The notes under the pieces: model-generated | The model's database searches: none | What the model was told of the DNA's origin: nothing | What the model saw: only the letters and a program-made list of their open reading frames with translations | In this document: positions 31,214-42,135 of the stretch, piece by piece | Numbering within the stretch: position 1 is the first letter of the stretch | Layout: every line of letters starts with the position of its first letter | Made by a program: the position numbers and the translations under genes | Assembly: GCF_900103005.1 (NCBI RefSeq) | Contig: NZ_FMWL01000014.1 | Location: 1 to 64,000, forward strand | Source of the DNA: Acidaminobacter hydrogenoformans DSM 2784 | Lineage (GTDB): Bacteria > Bacillota > Clostridia > Peptostreptococcales > Acidaminobacteraceae | Length of the DNA stretch: 64,000 nt | Reading direction: 5' to 3'

Positions 31214-33193
31214 TCATTCCGACGTCCCATGAAAATACTCAAATACCTTTTCAGCCGTCCTGCGATTCATGCCATCTACCTTGGCCAGCTCCTCCACTGA
31301 GGCTTCCCTGATTTTATCAATGCTCTTAAAGTACTGCATCAGCCTGAGCCGTCGCTTTTCTCCGACACCATCAATCGCATCCAGAAGTGACTGGGTCATA
31401 GTCTTACTTCTCAGGGTCTTGTGATACTCCAGCGCAAAACGGTGAACCTCCTCCTGGATGCCCGCCAAAAACCGGTAGAGCTCTGGCTGTGTCCTTATTG
31501 GATAAAATTGCCCCCGGTAATAGAGCTGATCCGTCCTATGGTAGTCGTCCTTCACAAGGCCGGCAATTTCCAGTTCAAGACCCAAAGCCTTCATGACATC
31601 CAGCACTGCATGCACATGTCCCTTGCCGCCATCAATCAGGATCAGATCTGGAAAGTGAGAGAACTTGGCACCAATGGACGGCGCTCCCGAACCGCGCTGA
31701 CCTATTCGGCCTTTATAGTGCCCCCCTGACTCCGCTACGGCTTCTTCTTCCGTCGCCTCCGCCTCTTCCGCTTTTGAGCCCTGGCTTTCGACCAGCGCCT
31801 CCAGAGCCGCCTGTTCCTCAAGGCCCCGCCGGAACCGCCGGAATAAAATCTCCTGCATGGAGCCATAGTCATCTGCGCCCTCAATAGTCTTCACTTTAAA
31901 GCGCCTGTAATCCCTGGGTTTTTTTTTGCCGTCCTCAAATACCACCATGGAGCCCACCGAAAGAACCCCATAGATATTCGAAATGTCATAAGCCTCAATG
32001 CGCCGGAGACGGCCCTTCAGCCCCAGCATATCCTTCAAAGCCGTTTCAACCTGATCCGACTTTTCCCGCTCACGCAGGATCCGTTCCTCAAATTTCTCCA
32101 GATATTCACGAGCGTTTTCTCTCACCAGCTCCAGCAGTTTTAGCTTGTCACCTCGCTGCGGTGTCGTCAGTTTGATTTTGAAGCTCGCCTTTTTGGCTAA
32201 AAACGCCTCCAGCAGCTCAAAATCCTCCGGCATACGCTCAACAACGATCTCTTTTGGAAATTCCGTGACATTGGCATAATACTGCAGGATAAAATCGTCC
32301 AATAAGACCTCTGGATCCTGAAAATATTCTTCTTCAAAGACATATTCTTCTTTGCCTATCATTTTGCCGCCCCGGACTGTGAAAATCATGACGCAAATCC
32401 TCGCCTCCGTTGCCCAGCTGCCAATAACGTCCTGGGAAACATCAGACTCATAGACCACCTTCTGCCGCTCCATCAGCTGATCAATGGCCATCAGCTGATT
32501 CCGGAGCTCTGCGGCCCTTTCAAATTCCAGCGCTGCTGCAGCAGCCTTCATTTCTCCAGTCAGCTTCTCCCTCAAAAAATCAGTCTTGCCCCCGAGAAAC
32601 TTCAAAATCTCGTCGATCATAGCACGGTACGCATCTTGGTGCACGTTGCCCTGACAAGGCCCAAGACACTTGCGGATGTGGAAGTTCAGGCACGGCCGCT
32701 CCTCCATCTTTTCCAGCCGTCGGTTGCACTTCCTGATGGGATAAATCTCCTGCAGCGCTTCGATTGTCCTGCGCACCGCCTCCGCACTGGTATAGGGCCC
32801 AAAATAGCGCGACTTGTCCCTGGACAGCTGTCGCGTCATGATCAGCCGCGGAAACGCCTCATCCACCGTTACCTTTATATAGGGATACTGCTTGTCGTCC
32901 CGCAGCAGGATATTAAACTTTGGCTTATACTGCTTGATCAGCGTCTGCTCGAGAATCAGCGCCTCCATTTCGGAGTCCGTCAGGATGTACTCGAACTCCT
33001 CGACCACCGCGACCATGCTCCGAACCTTTGGCGCGTGGGAGTTCAGCGCCCTGAAGTACGAGGACACCCTCTGCTTCAAGCGCTTTGCCTTCCCCACATA
33101 GATCACGTTGCCCCATTTGTCCTTCATCAGATAGACGCCCGGCTTCTCCGGCACCTTCTTCACTTGCGCCTTTATGGCTTCCATGCGCGTCAT
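31214..33193 (-). CDS. uvrC: Excinuclease ABC subunit C
   Basis: Makes both incisions in nucleotide excision repair. About 659 residues from the ATG seven bases past CGGAG. The GIY-YIG nuclease is at the N-terminus (KPGVYLMKDKWGNVIYVGKA), the UVR motif near residue 200, the RNase H-like second nuclease from about residue 390 (AYDISNIYGVLSVGSMVVF; LILIDGGKGHV), and a C-terminal helix-hairpin-helix. An insertion of about 40 acidic and glycine-rich residues (near SKAEEAEATEEEAVAES) splits the second nuclease domain, which is unusual. It is followed by the tmk fusion in the same operon. Confidence 0.95.
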   Translation of the reverse strand: MTRMEAIKAQVKKVPEKPGVYLMKDKWGNVIYVGKAKRLKQRVSSYFRALNSHAPKVRSMVAVVEEFEYILTDSEMEALILEQTLIKQYKPKFNILLRDDKQYPYIKVTVDEAFPRLIMTRQLSRDKSRYFGPYTSAEAVRRTIEALQEIYPIRKCNRRLEKMEERPCLNFHIRKCLGPCQGNVHQDAYRAMIDEILKFLGGKTDFLREKLTGEMKAAAAALEFERAAELRNQLMAIDQLMERQKVVYESDVSQDVIGSWATEARICVMIFTVRGGKMIGKEEYVFEEEYFQDPEVLLDDFILQYYANVTEFPKEIVVERMPEDFELLEAFLAKKASFKIKLTTPQRGDKLKLLELVRENAREYLEKFEERILREREKSDQVETALKDMLGLKGRLRRIEAYDISNIYGVLSVGSMVVFEDGKKKPRDYRRFKVKTIEGADDYGSMQEILFRRFRRGLEEQAALEALVESQGSKAEEAEATEEEAVAESGGHYKGRIGQRGSGAPSIGAKFSHFPDLILIDGGKGHVHAVLDVMKALGLELEIAGLVKDDYHRTDQLYYRGQFYPIRTQPELYRFLAGIQEEVHRFALEYHKTLRSKTMTQSLLDAIDGVGEKRRLRLMQYFKSIDKIREASVEELAKVDGMNRRTAEKVFEYFHGTSE

Positions 33194-33220
33194 AGTCATA
33201 CTCCGTTTCTCATCTATAAT

Positions 33221-33292
33221 CCCACCGGGCCCAGTTAACGACAGGTTGCCGATGGTTCCTGTCCCCCAAACCAAACATTCATAAACAATTCT
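33221..33292. repeat. Degenerate palindromic repeat upstream of uvrC
   Basis: CCCACCGGGCCCAGTTAACG and CCTGTCCCCCAAACC resemble the half-elements of the dispersed GGGGACAGTCCCC repeat. GATGGTT and the TTGCCG beside it recall the hairpin at 17991-18031. Confidence 0.4.
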
Positions 33293-33321
33293 ATCATATT
33301 TTCAGTTTGATTGGTGAATTT

Positions 33322-33333
33322 CAACGTACGTTG
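33322..33333. promoter_or_regulatory. Perfect palindrome upstream of the ferritin-like gene
   Basis: CAACGTACGTTG, a 12-base perfect palindrome 36 bases before the start codon. It may be an operator. No convincing promoter hexamers are visible around it. Confidence 0.35.
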
Positions 33334-33368
33334 GGTAATAGGTTAACATCACAATGGGAGGTGTTTTC

Positions 33369-33851
33369 ATGAGTCTTTACGATCTTGCCGTCAAAATGGA
33401 AATGGACGGTGAACAGTATTATCTTGAACTCGCAAAAAACGCTGTGCATCCCGGCATCAAGGCTGTCTTTGAACTGATGGCAGCAGACGAACGCAAGCAT
33501 TACGAAATTGTCAGCAACATCATTTCCGGCAGTGTTCACTTCATGGAAGGAACCAGCCTGGATACCCTCAAAAGTGTCTTTGCGAAAGCGCTCGAAAACA
33601 AGGAAAACCTCGAGATGCCGGAGCATGCCTTCGAAGCTTATAACAAGGCTGCCGAAATGGAACGCCGCTCCATCGACTTTTATCGTGACGCCTACGAGAA
33701 TACTAAGTCAGACCACGAAAAGAAAATTCTGATCGAGCTTCAAGAGGAAGAAAATCGACATCTTATGATCGTCGAAAATCTCGCAGAGTATGTCAGAAGA
33801 CCTGAAGAATGGGTCGAATCCGCCGAGTTCAACCACATGATGGAATATTAA
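33369..33851 (+). CDS. Ferritin-like (rubrerythrin-type) diiron protein
   Basis: 160 residues of a four-helix ferritin-like bundle, from the ATG behind GGGAGGTGTTTTC. Diiron ligands are Glu in KMEMDGEQYY, DERKHYE (ExxH-type), and the second pair MERRSIDFY and QEEENRHLMIVE. No rubredoxin domain follows, so it resembles the isolated rubrerythrin core, with a likely role in peroxide or oxygen defence in an anaerobe. It is a single-gene unit with its own terminator. Confidence 0.88.
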   Translation: MSLYDLAVKMEMDGEQYYLELAKNAVHPGIKAVFELMAADERKHYEIVSNIISGSVHFMEGTSLDTLKSVFAKALENKENLEMPEHAFEAYNKAAEMERRSIDFYRDAYENTKSDHEKKILIELQEEENRHLMIVENLAEYVRRPEEWVESAEFNHMMEY

Positions 33852-33861
33852 TCGACAAAAA

Positions 33862-33922
33862 GAAGGAAATTGGCACAGCTGAGTCACTTCAAGACTTCCA
33901 GGCTGTTCCAATTTCCTTTTTT
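33862..33922. terminator. Terminator after the ferritin-like gene
   Basis: AAGGAAATTGG...CAGC pairs with GCTG...CCAATTTCCTT, followed by TTTTTTATTT on the plus strand; the AAAAAG on the other side can serve the minus strand. Confidence 0.85.
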
Positions 33923-33946
33923 ATTTGAGCGAAAACGTCAAGGCCT

Positions 33947-34606
33947 TCAGACCCGCCGAATCAGTTTAGCCTGCTCCAAATAAGCGCAGACCGGTTCCTC
34001 AAGGTCCTTAGGCAGGCGCAGGCGAAGGCGCCCGCCCAATCCCTTCAATTTCAGGGTCAAAAGCGCTCCTTGAAGTGAGTAGGATTCGAACTCTTCATAT
34101 AAATAAATCCCATTGGTCGTCATAGCCTTGCTGTTCAATCCATAGTGCTTTCGAAAATTCACGCCCCGCACCAGGATAATATCGTGCTGAAAATCCGCCC
34201 TGGCTAACTTGCCGCTGATGACCAGCAGAATCTCTGTCACTGCAATCCACGCCACAACGCTTATTATGATAATACGCGTCTCAATCTGATCGAGCTGAAA
34301 AAGCGGCACAAGTCCTGTCAAAGCAATCATAGCCACGGTGAGGATCCTGTCATAAAGCGGCGTTTCACCGGTCTTTAAAGAAAACCGGAATTTGTAAAGA
34401 TCCGCTGCCTGACGGCATAAGGCCTCACTGATGGTCAAATAAATCAGGGGCTGGAAGACAAGGAAGCTGAACAGCCCGAAATGCCATGCTACAAGCCTGT
34501 CGCTTTCGAAGGGTTCAGGGATCAGAATGAAGGAAACCAGCACAAAGAAAAACGCGGCGACAAAACTGAAGGTCGCTAAAAAACTCCTGCTCAGTCGTCT
34601 TTTCAT
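33947..34606 (-). CDS. Membrane protein coupled to uvrA, function unknown
   Basis: 219 residues with about four hydrophobic segments (residues 8-30, 42-60, 92-108, 112-130), then a soluble C-terminal half rich in basic residues. I do not recognise a family; the layout recalls PH-domain-like membrane proteins. The start codon overlaps the uvrA stop (ATGA), so it is co-translated with the repair genes, though nothing links it to DNA repair beyond that. Confidence 0.75.
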   Translation of the reverse strand: MKRRLSRSFLATFSFVAAFFFVLVSFILIPEPFESDRLVAWHFGLFSFLVFQPLIYLTISEALCRQAADLYKFRFSLKTGETPLYDRILTVAMIALTGLVPLFQLDQIETRIIIISVVAWIAVTEILLVISGKLARADFQHDIILVRGVNFRKHYGLNSKAMTTNGIYLYEEFESYSLQGALLTLKLKGLGGRLRLRLPKDLEEPVCAYLEQAKLIRRV

Positions 34607-37557
34607 GTGGTCTTCTTCCTCGCTTTTCGTTTAGGTTTGATCGTTGTCGCTTGATCTGAAGCTTTCCCGGCATCCTCTAAAGGCACGGCTTCATTTGCGG
34701 CTTCCTGAGACGGCAACGCATTCCAAAGAGGTTCCTTCTCAAGTATTGGCCTCAGGTATTGGCCAGTATAGGAGCCTACACAGCGTGCCACCTGCTCAGG
34801 TGTTCCTGCTGCCACCACTTCGCCGCCTTTGTCGCCGCCATCAGGCCCAAGATCTATGATATAGTCCGCGGATTTTATGACGTCGAGGTTATGCTCAATA
34901 ATCACAACCGTATTGCCGCCCTCCACCAACCGGTCAAGGACTTTGATCAGATGGTGGACGTCCGCGACATGCAGGCCCGTTGTAGGCTCGTCGAGGATAT
35001 AAAGCGTCCTGCCCGTACTGACTTTGCTTAGCTCCGTGGCCAGCTTGACCCGCTGTGCCTCACCGCCGGAGAGCTCTGTAGAAGGCTGCCCGAGCTTGAT
35101 ATAATCCAGGCCGACCTCATGAACTGCCTTAATTTTGCGCTTAATTTTTGGAATGCTGTCAAAGAAGGCAAGTGCCTCCTCGACGTTCATATCAAGAACA
35201 TCAGCAATACTCTTGCCCTTGTATTTCACCTCCAGCGTCTCCCGGTTGTAGCGCTTGCCTTTACAGACGTCGCACTGGACATAGACGTCCGGCAGGAAGT
35301 GCATCTCAATCTTCAGGATGCCGTCACCCCGGCAGGCTTCGCAGCGGCCGCCCTTGACGTTGAAACTGAAGCGGCCCTTTTGGTAGCCCCGCATCTTGGC
35401 TTCCGGTACCCTGGCGAAAAGGTCACGGATTGGGTCGAATACGCCGGTGTAAGTCGCCGGATTCGAGCGCGGCGTACGGCCTATAGGCGACTGGTCAATG
35501 TCTATGATTTTGTCAATCTCCTCGAGACCTTCAATGCTGAGGTGCCGGCCGGGTTTAACCCGGGTGCCGTTGATTTTGACAGCAGCGCTCTTATACAAAA
35601 TTTCATTGATCAGGGAGCTCTTCCCTGAGCCGGAAACGCCTGTGACACAGGTCATCACGCCTCTTGGAATCTGGACGTCAATGCCTCTCAGATTATTCTC
35701 ACTCGCGCCGAGGATCCTTATCCACTGACCATTTGGACTGCGGCGCTTCTCAGGCAGCTCGACCTTTTTTCGGCCGGAAAGGTACTGACCGGTGATAGAG
35801 GTCTCGCTGACCATAAGCTCGGGCACTTTTCCCGAAAAGGTCACTTCACCGCCGTGGATCCCAGCCCCAGGTCCCATATCTATGACATGGTCCGCCGCCA
35901 TAATGGTTTCCTCGTCATGCTCGACCACCAGCAGGGTGTTGCCAATATCCGTCAGGTTTCTCAAGGTTTTCAGCAGCTTGCTGTTGTCCTTCTGGTGCAA
36001 TCCTATAGACGGTTCGTCCAAAATATAGAGAACGCCCACCAAACCGGAGCCAATCTGCGTCGCAAGGCGGATCCGCTGAGACTCACCGCCAGACAAGGTA
36101 CCGGCTGTTCTCGACAGCGTCAGATAGTCGAGGCCAACGTCTTTAAGGAAGTTTAGGCGCCCACCTATTTCTTTGACAATGGGCTCAGAAATCGCTTTTT
36201 TCATTGCGTCGAGCTCGACGCGTCCAAAGAAGTCAACCAGATCCCGAACGGCCATCTCCGTCATTTCATGGATGTTGATCCCGCCAAAGCGGACAGCAAG
36301 GACTTCATCCTTGAGCCGCGCGCCGTGGCATTTTTCACAGGGTTCAAGGCTCATGAACTCGCTGAACCACTCCCGCATATTGTCAGACTGGCTCTCGTTA
36401 TAGCGCCGCTGAATGTTGGGAACAATCCCCTCAAAGGTCGCTTTGTATTTCTTGTAACCGCCAAAACGGCTGTCAAAAAAGATCTCAAACTCATGAGTCC
36501 CAGAGCCGTAAAGAATTGTCTCAAGAGTTTCAGGTTTCAGCTTTTCAACCGGTGTCTCCTCTGATTCTTCAAAATGGTCCAGAATCGCTTTGATCATCTG
36601 AGGGAAAAAGGTCTCCTGGCCACTATTGGCGACCGGTGCTATTGCGCCCTCTTTCACAGAAAGCTTCCGGTTCGGAATGACCAGCTCAGGATCGATCTTC
36701 TGCAAATAGCCTATGCCTTTACAGTGCTCACAGGCGCCATAGGGCGCGTTGAACGAAAACATTCGGGGCTCCATTTCCGGAATGCCAAGGCCGTGCTCCG
36801 GACAGGCAAACTGCGTGTTGAAGACAAGATCCTCACCCTCCAGGATATTGACCACTACCAAATCACCCGTCAGCTTTAGGGCGGTTTCCACCGAATCGGA
36901 AAGTCTTTGCTGAATGCCCTCCCGGACAACCAGCCGGTCAATGACCACCTCTATCATGTGCTTTTGGGTCTTGCTCAGCTCAATATCTTCTGAAGCTTCC
37001 CGAATCACACCGTCTATCCGGACTCGGACAAAGCCTTCCTTTCGAATCGATTCAAGTTCTTTTTTGTGTTCGCCCTTTTTGCTTCGAACGACTGGGGCCA
37101 GCACTTGAATCTTTGTCCCCTCTGGAAGACCCATCACCCTGTCCACGATCTGATCCACAGTTTGCTGAGAGATTTCTACGCCGCAGACTGGACAATGGGG
37201 TGTGCCTGCTCTGGCGTACAAGAGCCGCAGATAATCATAAATCTCTGTGACTGTGCCAACAGTGGATCTTGGATTACGGCTCGTTGTCTTCTGATCTATA
37301 GAAATTGCCGGGGAAAGTCCGCTGATGGATTCCACATTAGGCTTCTCCATTTGTCCGAGAAATTGACGGGCATAGGCCGACAAGCTCTCCACATACCGCC
37401 GCTGACCCTCAGCGTAAATCGTGTCAAAGGCCAGGGAAGATTTGCCGGATCCGCTTAGACCCGTAATGACGACCAGTTCATCTCTGGGTATGTCTATATC
37501 GATATTTTTCAGGTTGTGCTCCTTGGCACCCCTGATTTCAAGTTGATTCTTACTCAC
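34603..37557 (-). CDS. uvrA: Excinuclease ABC subunit A
   Basis: Damage-recognition ATPase of nucleotide excision repair. 984 residues with two ABC modules: Walker [11 protein letters not shown] (near residue 32) and [14 protein letters not shown] (near residue 640), signatures [12 protein letters not shown] and [12 protein letters not shown], and zinc motifs CPEHGLG...CEHCKG and CEACRGDG...CDVCKG. The preferred GTG start is eight bases past TTGAGG; the frame opens three codons earlier. It overlaps the uvrB stop region and the downstream membrane gene by a few bases. Confidence 0.97.
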   Translation of the reverse strand: MSKNQLEIRGAKEHNLKNIDIDIPRDELVVITGLSGSGKSSLAFDTIYAEGQRRYVESLSAYARQFLGQMEKPNVESISGLSPAISIDQKTTSRNPRSTVGTVTEIYDYLRLLYARAGTPHCPVCGVEISQQTVDQIVDRVMGLPEGTKIQVLAPVVRSKKGEHKKELESIRKEGFVRVRIDGVIREASEDIELSKTQKHMIEVVIDRLVVREGIQQRLSDSVETALKLTGDLVVVNILEGEDLVFNTQFACPEHGLGIPEMEPRMFSFNAPYGACEHCKGIGYLQKIDPELVIPNRKLSVKEGAIAPVANSGQETFFPQMIKAILDHFEESEETPVEKLKPETLETILYGSGTHEFEIFFDSRFGGYKKYKATFEGIVPNIQRRYNESQSDNMREWFSEFMSLEPCEKCHGARLKDEVLAVRFGGINIHEMTEMAVRDLVDFFGRVELDAMKKAISEPIVKEIGGRLNFLKDVGLDYLTLSRTAGTLSGGESQRIRLATQIGSGLVGVLYILDEPSIGLHQKDNSKLLKTLRNLTDIGNTLLVVEHDEETIMAADHVIDMGPGAGIHGGEVTFSGKVPELMVSETSITGQYLSGRKKVELPEKRRSPNGQWIRILGASENNLRGIDVQIPRGVMTCVTGVSGSGKSSLINEILYKSAAVKINGTRVKPGRHLSIEGLEEIDKIIDIDQSPIGRTPRSNPATYTGVFDPIRDLFARVPEAKMRGYQKGRFSFNVKGGRCEACRGDGILKIEMHFLPDVYVQCDVCKGKRYNRETLEVKYKGKSIADVLDMNVEEALAFFDSIPKIKRKIKAVHEVGLDYIKLGQPSTELSGGEAQRVKLATELSKVSTGRTLYILDEPTTGLHVADVHHLIKVLDRLVEGGNTVVIIEHNLDVIKSADYIIDLGPDGGDKGGEVVAAGTPEQVARCVGSYTGQYLRPILEKEPLWNALPSQEAANEAVPLEDAGKASDQATTIKPKRKARKKTT

Positions 37558-37562
37558 CTGTG

Positions 37563-39533
37563 TCACCTCAATTTTTTCTTAAGCGCCTGAATTTTATCCC
37601 TCAGCACAGCGGCCTTCTCGAATTCCAGATTGGCTGAAGCGACGTACATTTCGTTCTCCAGATCCTCGATCATTCTCTCCAGGTCGGCAGAATCCAGGAT
37701 CAATGCCTCGATCTCAGGATCAAGTCCCTCTTCAGCGACCTCGGTCGCTTCAATGATTGAGCGGATCGATTTCACAATACCTTTCGGGGTAATGTTGTGA
37801 TCCAGGTTGTAGGCATGCTGAATCTCTCTTCTGCGGTTGGTCTCGTCAATTGCCCGCTGCATGGACCCCGTAAAGACATCCGCGTACATGATAACCCGGC
37901 CGTCAATATTTCTCGCCGCCCTGCCAATCGTTTGGATCAAAGACGTTTCTGACCTCAGGAAGCCTTCTTTATCCGCATCCAGTATAGCGATCAGGGATAC
38001 CTCCGGCAGATCCAAACCCTCCCGCAGGAGGTTGATCCCAATCAGTACGTCAAACTCCCCTACCCTGAGCCCGCGAATGATCTTGTTCCGATCCAGCGTC
38101 TCAACTTCAGAGTGCATGTATCTGACCTTGATATCCATTTTTTTAAAGTACTCCGTCAGATCCTCCGCCATTTTTTTGGTCAATGTTGTCACAAGGACTC
38201 TCTCTTTTCGGGCGACCCTTATGAGGATTTCCGAATACAAGTCGTCGATTTGACCCTTGACCGGCCGCACCTCAATGTGCGGATCCAGGAGGCCTGTAGG
38301 ACGGATGATTTGCTCAACCACCTGACTGCTCCTGTTCAGCTCATAGGCGCTTGGCGTTGCGCTGACGTACAGGATCTTGTCCAAAACGTTTTCAAATTCA
38401 TCAAAGCTCAGGGGACGGTTATCCAGAGCAGACGGCAAGCGAAAACCATAATCTACCAGAGTATGTTTTCTGGACTGGTCTCCGCCATACATGCCCCGAA
38501 CTTGCGGTAAGGTCACATGGGACTCGTCAATGACCATCAAAAAATCCTCCGGGAAATAATCAATGAGCGTAAACGGCCGGCTTCCAGGAGGCCTGCCCGA
38601 CAAGATCCTCGAGTAGTTCTCAATCCCCTGACAGAAGCCCATTTCCCGCAGCATCTCAATGTCATAACGCGTCCGCTGCTCAATGCGCTGGGCCTCCAAA
38701 AATTTCCCTTCATCCTTATAGAACTTGAGCCGTTCTTCAAGCTCCTGTTCTATGACGGAGATGGCCGCTTCAATTTTTTCCTTGCTCGTCACGTAGTGGG
38801 ACCTTGGGAAAATGGAAATATGCTTCCTGTTGCCCAGAATCTCCCCGGTGAGAACGTTGACCTCAGCAATTCTTTCGATCTCATCCCCAAAAAGCTCCAC
38901 TCTTATAGCGCTTTCTTCAGAAGCGGCAGGGAAGATTTCAATAACGTCGCCCCTGACCCTGAAAGTGCCTCGAGTAAATGCAATGTCATTTCTCACATAT
39001 TGAATCTCGACCAGCTTCGACAAGATTTCCTCGCGGGATTTAACCATGCCGGGACGGAGAGACAGCACCATGCTGTTGTAGTCAATTGGGTCCCCCAGAC
39101 CATAGATGCACGAAACCGACGCGACAATGATCACGTCACTGCGCTCAAACAGCGCCGCTGTCGCCGAGTGTCGCAGCTTGTCTATTTCGTCATTGATCGA
39201 CGAATCCTTTTCAATAAAGGTGTCGCTGTGCACGACATAAGCTTCCGGCTGGTAATAATCATAATAACTGACGAAATACTCCACCGCGTTGTTTGGGAAA
39301 AACTCCCGAAACTCGCTGCAGAGCTGAGCTGCCAGCGTTTTGTTGTGGGCCAGCACCAAGGTTGGCTTTTGTATCTTCTCAATCAGATTAGCCACCGTAA
39401 AAGTCTTTCCAGACCCTGTGACCCCAAGCAAAACCTGTTCCTTCATGCCGCTTTCGAACCCGGATGCCAGCTTTGCAATTGCCGTGGGCTGATCTCCCGT
39501 AGGCTTGTATTCTGAAACGACTTGAAAAGTCAT
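37563..39533 (-). CDS. uvrB: Excinuclease ABC subunit B
   Basis: Helicase-like subunit that loads onto the lesion and recruits UvrC. 656 residues with Walker [11 protein letters not shown] (near residue 37), the beta-hairpin [14 protein letters not shown] in [30 protein letters not shown], and a C-terminal UVR motif ([19 protein letters not shown]). It is first of the uvrB-uvrA-membrane protein operon and has a promoter and LexA-like site just upstream. Confidence 0.97.
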   Translation of the reverse strand: MTFQVVSEYKPTGDQPTAIAKLASGFESGMKEQVLLGVTGSGKTFTVANLIEKIQKPTLVLAHNKTLAAQLCSEFREFFPNNAVEYFVSYYDYYQPEAYVVHSDTFIEKDSSINDEIDKLRHSATAALFERSDVIIVASVSCIYGLGDPIDYNSMVLSLRPGMVKSREEILSKLVEIQYVRNDIAFTRGTFRVRGDVIEIFPAASEESAIRVELFGDEIERIAEVNVLTGEILGNRKHISIFPRSHYVTSKEKIEAAISVIEQELEERLKFYKDEGKFLEAQRIEQRTRYDIEMLREMGFCQGIENYSRILSGRPPGSRPFTLIDYFPEDFLMVIDESHVTLPQVRGMYGGDQSRKHTLVDYGFRLPSALDNRPLSFDEFENVLDKILYVSATPSAYELNRSSQVVEQIIRPTGLLDPHIEVRPVKGQIDDLYSEILIRVARKERVLVTTLTKKMAEDLTEYFKKMDIKVRYMHSEVETLDRNKIIRGLRVGEFDVLIGINLLREGLDLPEVSLIAILDADKEGFLRSETSLIQTIGRAARNIDGRVIMYADVFTGSMQRAIDETNRRREIQHAYNLDHNITPKGIVKSIRSIIEATEVAEEGLDPEIEALILDSADLERMIEDLENEMYVASANLEFEKAAVLRDKIQALKKKLR

Positions 39534-39551
39534 TTGATCACCTCGTTATCC

Positions 39552-39563
39552 AAACGTTTGTTC
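39552..39563. promoter_or_regulatory. LexA-like box in the uvrBA leader
   Basis: On the minus strand GAACAAACGTTT fits the Gram-positive LexA/DinR pattern GAAC-N4-GTTC with one mismatch. It lies just past the -10 of the uvrB promoter, a usual place for repression. SOS control of uvrBA is well known in Firmicutes; the site itself is inferred. Confidence 0.55.
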
Positions 39564-39570
39564 CCTAACT

Positions 39571-39600
39571 ATTATACTCCTCGAACCCTTTACCCGTCAA
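39571..39600 (-). promoter_or_regulatory. Promoter of the uvrBA operon
   Basis: -35 TTGACG and -10 TATAAT are 18 bases apart on the minus strand. The LexA-like box overlaps the start region. Confidence 0.8.
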
Positions 39601-39605
39601 ATAGG

Positions 39606-39630
39606 TTGGTTGGGGACAGTCCCCAACCAA
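39606..39630. repeat. Perfect palindromic repeat (GGGGACAGTCCCC core)
   Basis: TTGGTTGGGGAC and GTCCCCAACCAA are perfect 12-base arms around one A. Same core and arms as 19272-19310. Confidence 0.92.
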
Positions 39631-39681
39631 ATTTCAAAACACACCTCGAGAATCGTTCTCAATTGCGCCAAAGCTGGAAAA

Positions 39682-39703
39682 GGACCCCAGCGCGCCAGGG
39701 TCC
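39682..39703 (-). terminator. Possible terminator after the AI-2E family gene
   Basis: GGACCC pairs with GGGTCC around a ten-base loop, and TTTTCC follows on the minus strand. The stem is short. Confidence 0.5.
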
Positions 39704-39714
39704 AATTTTGTCCG

Positions 39715-40830
39715 TCAGGAAATCACAATGCCTTTTTCCTCAAGACGGCGATCTACATGACGGCGATAATAATTTCTGATGACTGCCGCCGTCGGAACTG
39801 CCAGGAACATTCCGAGCAGCCCAAACAACCCACCGCCCAGCAAAATGGCAAGAATGATCATGAACGGTTTTACGCCTACAGAATCTCCAAGAATCTTCGG
39901 TCCAAGTATATAGCCGTCAAATTGCTGCAGCACCAAAATGAACAGCAGCACCCACAGAGATTGGATTGGGCTGTAGAACAGGGTGATCAATACAGCTGGA
40001 ACCGCGCCAATAAACGGTCCAAAATACGGGATCATGTTCGTAACACCAACGATCAGCGCCAACAGAATTGGATACCGGATCCCCATGAAAATCAAACCAA
40101 AGTAAGCCAAAATACCAATTATTGCGGAATCAACAATCTTTCCAATGATAAACTTCGTAAACATACGATCACTTTCATGCACAAAACCGCACAAGCCCTC
40201 CGCCGTTTCTTTATCAAAATGTGCGTAGGCTGATCTCTTGATGCTGGAGATAAATTTTTCTTTGTCCTTAAGCAAGTATATGGATAAAATCAGACCAATC
40301 ACAAACTTGAAAATACTGTTCGCGAAACCGAGAACCCCAAAGAACATGGCGCTGACAGCCGTGTCTAAATTTTCACTGATGGTGCTCAGCATGTTGTCCA
40401 AGCTCCACCGTTCCAAAAATTTTTCCAAGTCGAAAAATTCAAAGCTCTCAATGCGCACAGACGCGTCCAGCAGAAATCTCCTCAAGGACTCAAAATAGGC
40501 CGGCCCATTGTCTATGATGTCCTGGATGCTCGCAGCTATACTCGGGACTATGCCCGTCATGGCCAAGTAAAGGATCCAGGCCGCAATCGCGTACGTCGCC
40601 ACCAAACTCATCATCCTTGGCAAACGAAGGAATTTCTCCAAGTTTTTCATCAGCGGATTCAAAATATACGCAATTCCAAAGCCCCATACAAAGGGCATAA
40701 GCAATCCGACGAGCAGCTTCACAAAAGACCAGACGCTGACGTAGTTCTCTACAATTTTAAAAAGGATCAAACTGATGAATAATACTGGCAGCCACTCCAA
40801 ATGCATGACGCGAAGCAGATGTTTTTTCAA
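39715..40830 (-). CDS. AI-2E family membrane transporter
   Basis: 371 residues with about eight hydrophobic segments and the family's typical C-terminal block (GGGLFGLLGMFLAVPTAAVIRNYYRRHVDR). The family includes transporters for autoinducer-2, sodium/proton exchange and other substrates, so no substrate can be given. Translation starts at a TTG seven bases past AGGAGG that overlaps the CtpA stop (TTGA). Confidence 0.87.
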   Translation of the reverse strand: MKKHLLRVMHLEWLPVLFISLILFKIVENYVSVWSFVKLLVGLLMPFVWGFGIAYILNPLMKNLEKFLRLPRMMSLVATYAIAAWILYLAMTGIVPSIAASIQDIIDNGPAYFESLRRFLLDASVRIESFEFFDLEKFLERWSLDNMLSTISENLDTAVSAMFFGVLGFANSIFKFVIGLILSIYLLKDKEKFISSIKRSAYAHFDKETAEGLCGFVHESDRMFTKFIIGKIVDSAIIGILAYFGLIFMGIRYPILLALIVGVTNMIPYFGPFIGAVPAVLITLFYSPIQSLWVLLFILVLQQFDGYILGPKILGDSVGVKPFMIILAILLGGGLFGLLGMFLAVPTAAVIRNYYRRHVDRRLEEKGIVIS

Positions 40831-42053
40831 TTCGAAGCCTCCTGAATTGACGCGTTTTCGGTCGTCTGAACAGATGCCTTGATAACATCAATGGCTTTTT
40901 CGAGCTGAACGTCCTGTGTCTCATCTTCCACAGGCTCTATGACAATGTCCGGTTCTATACCGACACTATGGATATTCGTGCCATCCGGTGTGAAATATTG
41001 TGAGGTCGTCAGTTTAAACGCTGTATTGTCACGCAGCTCAATCACAGATTGAACCAGTCCTTTTCCAAAAGTTTGAGTGCCAATAACGACGCCTGACTCT
41101 GAGTCCTGTACAGCGCCTGTCAGTATTTCCGACGCGCTGGCGGAGCCGCCGTCGACAAGAACAGCCATAGGCAGATCCACTTTTTCCTTGTCCGACCGGT
41201 AATAAGTCTTTTCGCCGGCGCGATCTTCCATATAGACTATGACTTGCTCACCCAAAAGATAATCCGCGATTTGCGTACATTCACTGAGAGAGCCCCCGGG
41301 ATTCCCTCGCAGGTCTATAATCAGCCCAGTGATATTTTGAGCCAGAAGCGCATTCAACTCCGACTTAAATTCCTTGTAAGCGTCCTCATCAAAAGAGGTA
41401 AGCCTCAAATATCCAATTTGGTCCTCAAGAACCTCTGTCTTGACCACCTGTACCTTTATTTCTTCTCTGACAATCTCAAATTCCATGAGCTCCGTCACAC
41501 CTGCGCGGCGAATGGTCAGTCTGACAGCTTCACCCGGTTTTCCCCGGATCATGCTGACTGCCTCTTCGTACATTTCCACATTGACATCCTTCTCATCTAC
41601 CGCGAGTATGATGTCACCGGATTTAACCCCTGCCTTTTCCGCCGGTGTATCCTCAATAGGGGAAACGACTTCAATGTAGCCATTTTCATTTGGGCTCACC
41701 ACTATGCCAATCCCGCCGTATTCCCCCGTCGTCGAAATATTGAAGTTCTCATAATCCATTGAATTCATATAAACAGAATAGGGATCCTCCAAAGATGCGA
41801 AGAGTCCTTTCAAAAGTCCATCTTCAAAATCAACACCTGAGACATCCTTATAGAAATACTGGTCAATATAGCCCTTCAGCTCTTCAACCTTGCTGTAGCG
41901 CTTGTCCAGAGACTGATAATATTCCAGGTCTGTTCTCGACATTAAGACCTTGTCGCCAATCCGCAGCTGAAGCAAGTTACTGACAAAAAACGTCCCAACC
42001 GCAGTGAGAAGCATCATAACAATACACAATAGTGCCACATTACTTTTTTTCAA
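40827..42053 (-). CDS. Carboxyl-terminal processing peptidase (S41, CtpA type)
   Basis: 408 residues: N-terminal membrane helix (residues 7-28), PDZ domain (GGIGIVVSPNENGYIEVVSP...PAEKAGVKSGDIIL, about residues 110-175) and S41 catalytic part with the serine in GGSASASEILTG and the lysine in TFGKGLVQSV. It degrades or matures exported proteins at the outer face of the membrane. The TTG start follows a weak AGGATG site. Its place next to the M23 peptidase and FtsEX is usual in Clostridia. Confidence 0.92.
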   Translation of the reverse strand: MKKSNVALLCIVMMLLTAVGTFFVSNLLQLRIGDKVLMSRTDLEYYQSLDKRYSKVEELKGYIDQYFYKDVSGVDFEDGLLKGLFASLEDPYSVYMNSMDYENFNISTTGEYGGIGIVVSPNENGYIEVVSPIEDTPAEKAGVKSGDIILAVDEKDVNVEMYEEAVSMIRGKPGEAVRLTIRRAGVTELMEFEIVREEIKVQVVKTEVLEDQIGYLRLTSFDEDAYKEFKSELNALLAQNITGLIIDLRGNPGGSLSECTQIADYLLGEQVIVYMEDRAGEKTYYRSDKEKVDLPMAVLVDGGSASASEILTGAVQDSESGVVIGTQTFGKGLVQSVIELRDNTAFKLTTSQYFTPDGTNIHSVGIEPDIVIEPVEDETQDVQLEKAIDVIKASVQTTENASIQEASN

Positions 42054-42135
42054 TTGACCACATCCTATGGTTGTCTGACGTCGCCTGCGACCTTTACTAT
42101 AAAGGCTGGCCTTCGCCCCTTGAAAGCATTTTCAT

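Noticed and set aside
38517-39515. A 332-codon plus-strand frame opposite uvrB
   Set aside because: Shadow of uvrB; no family signature.
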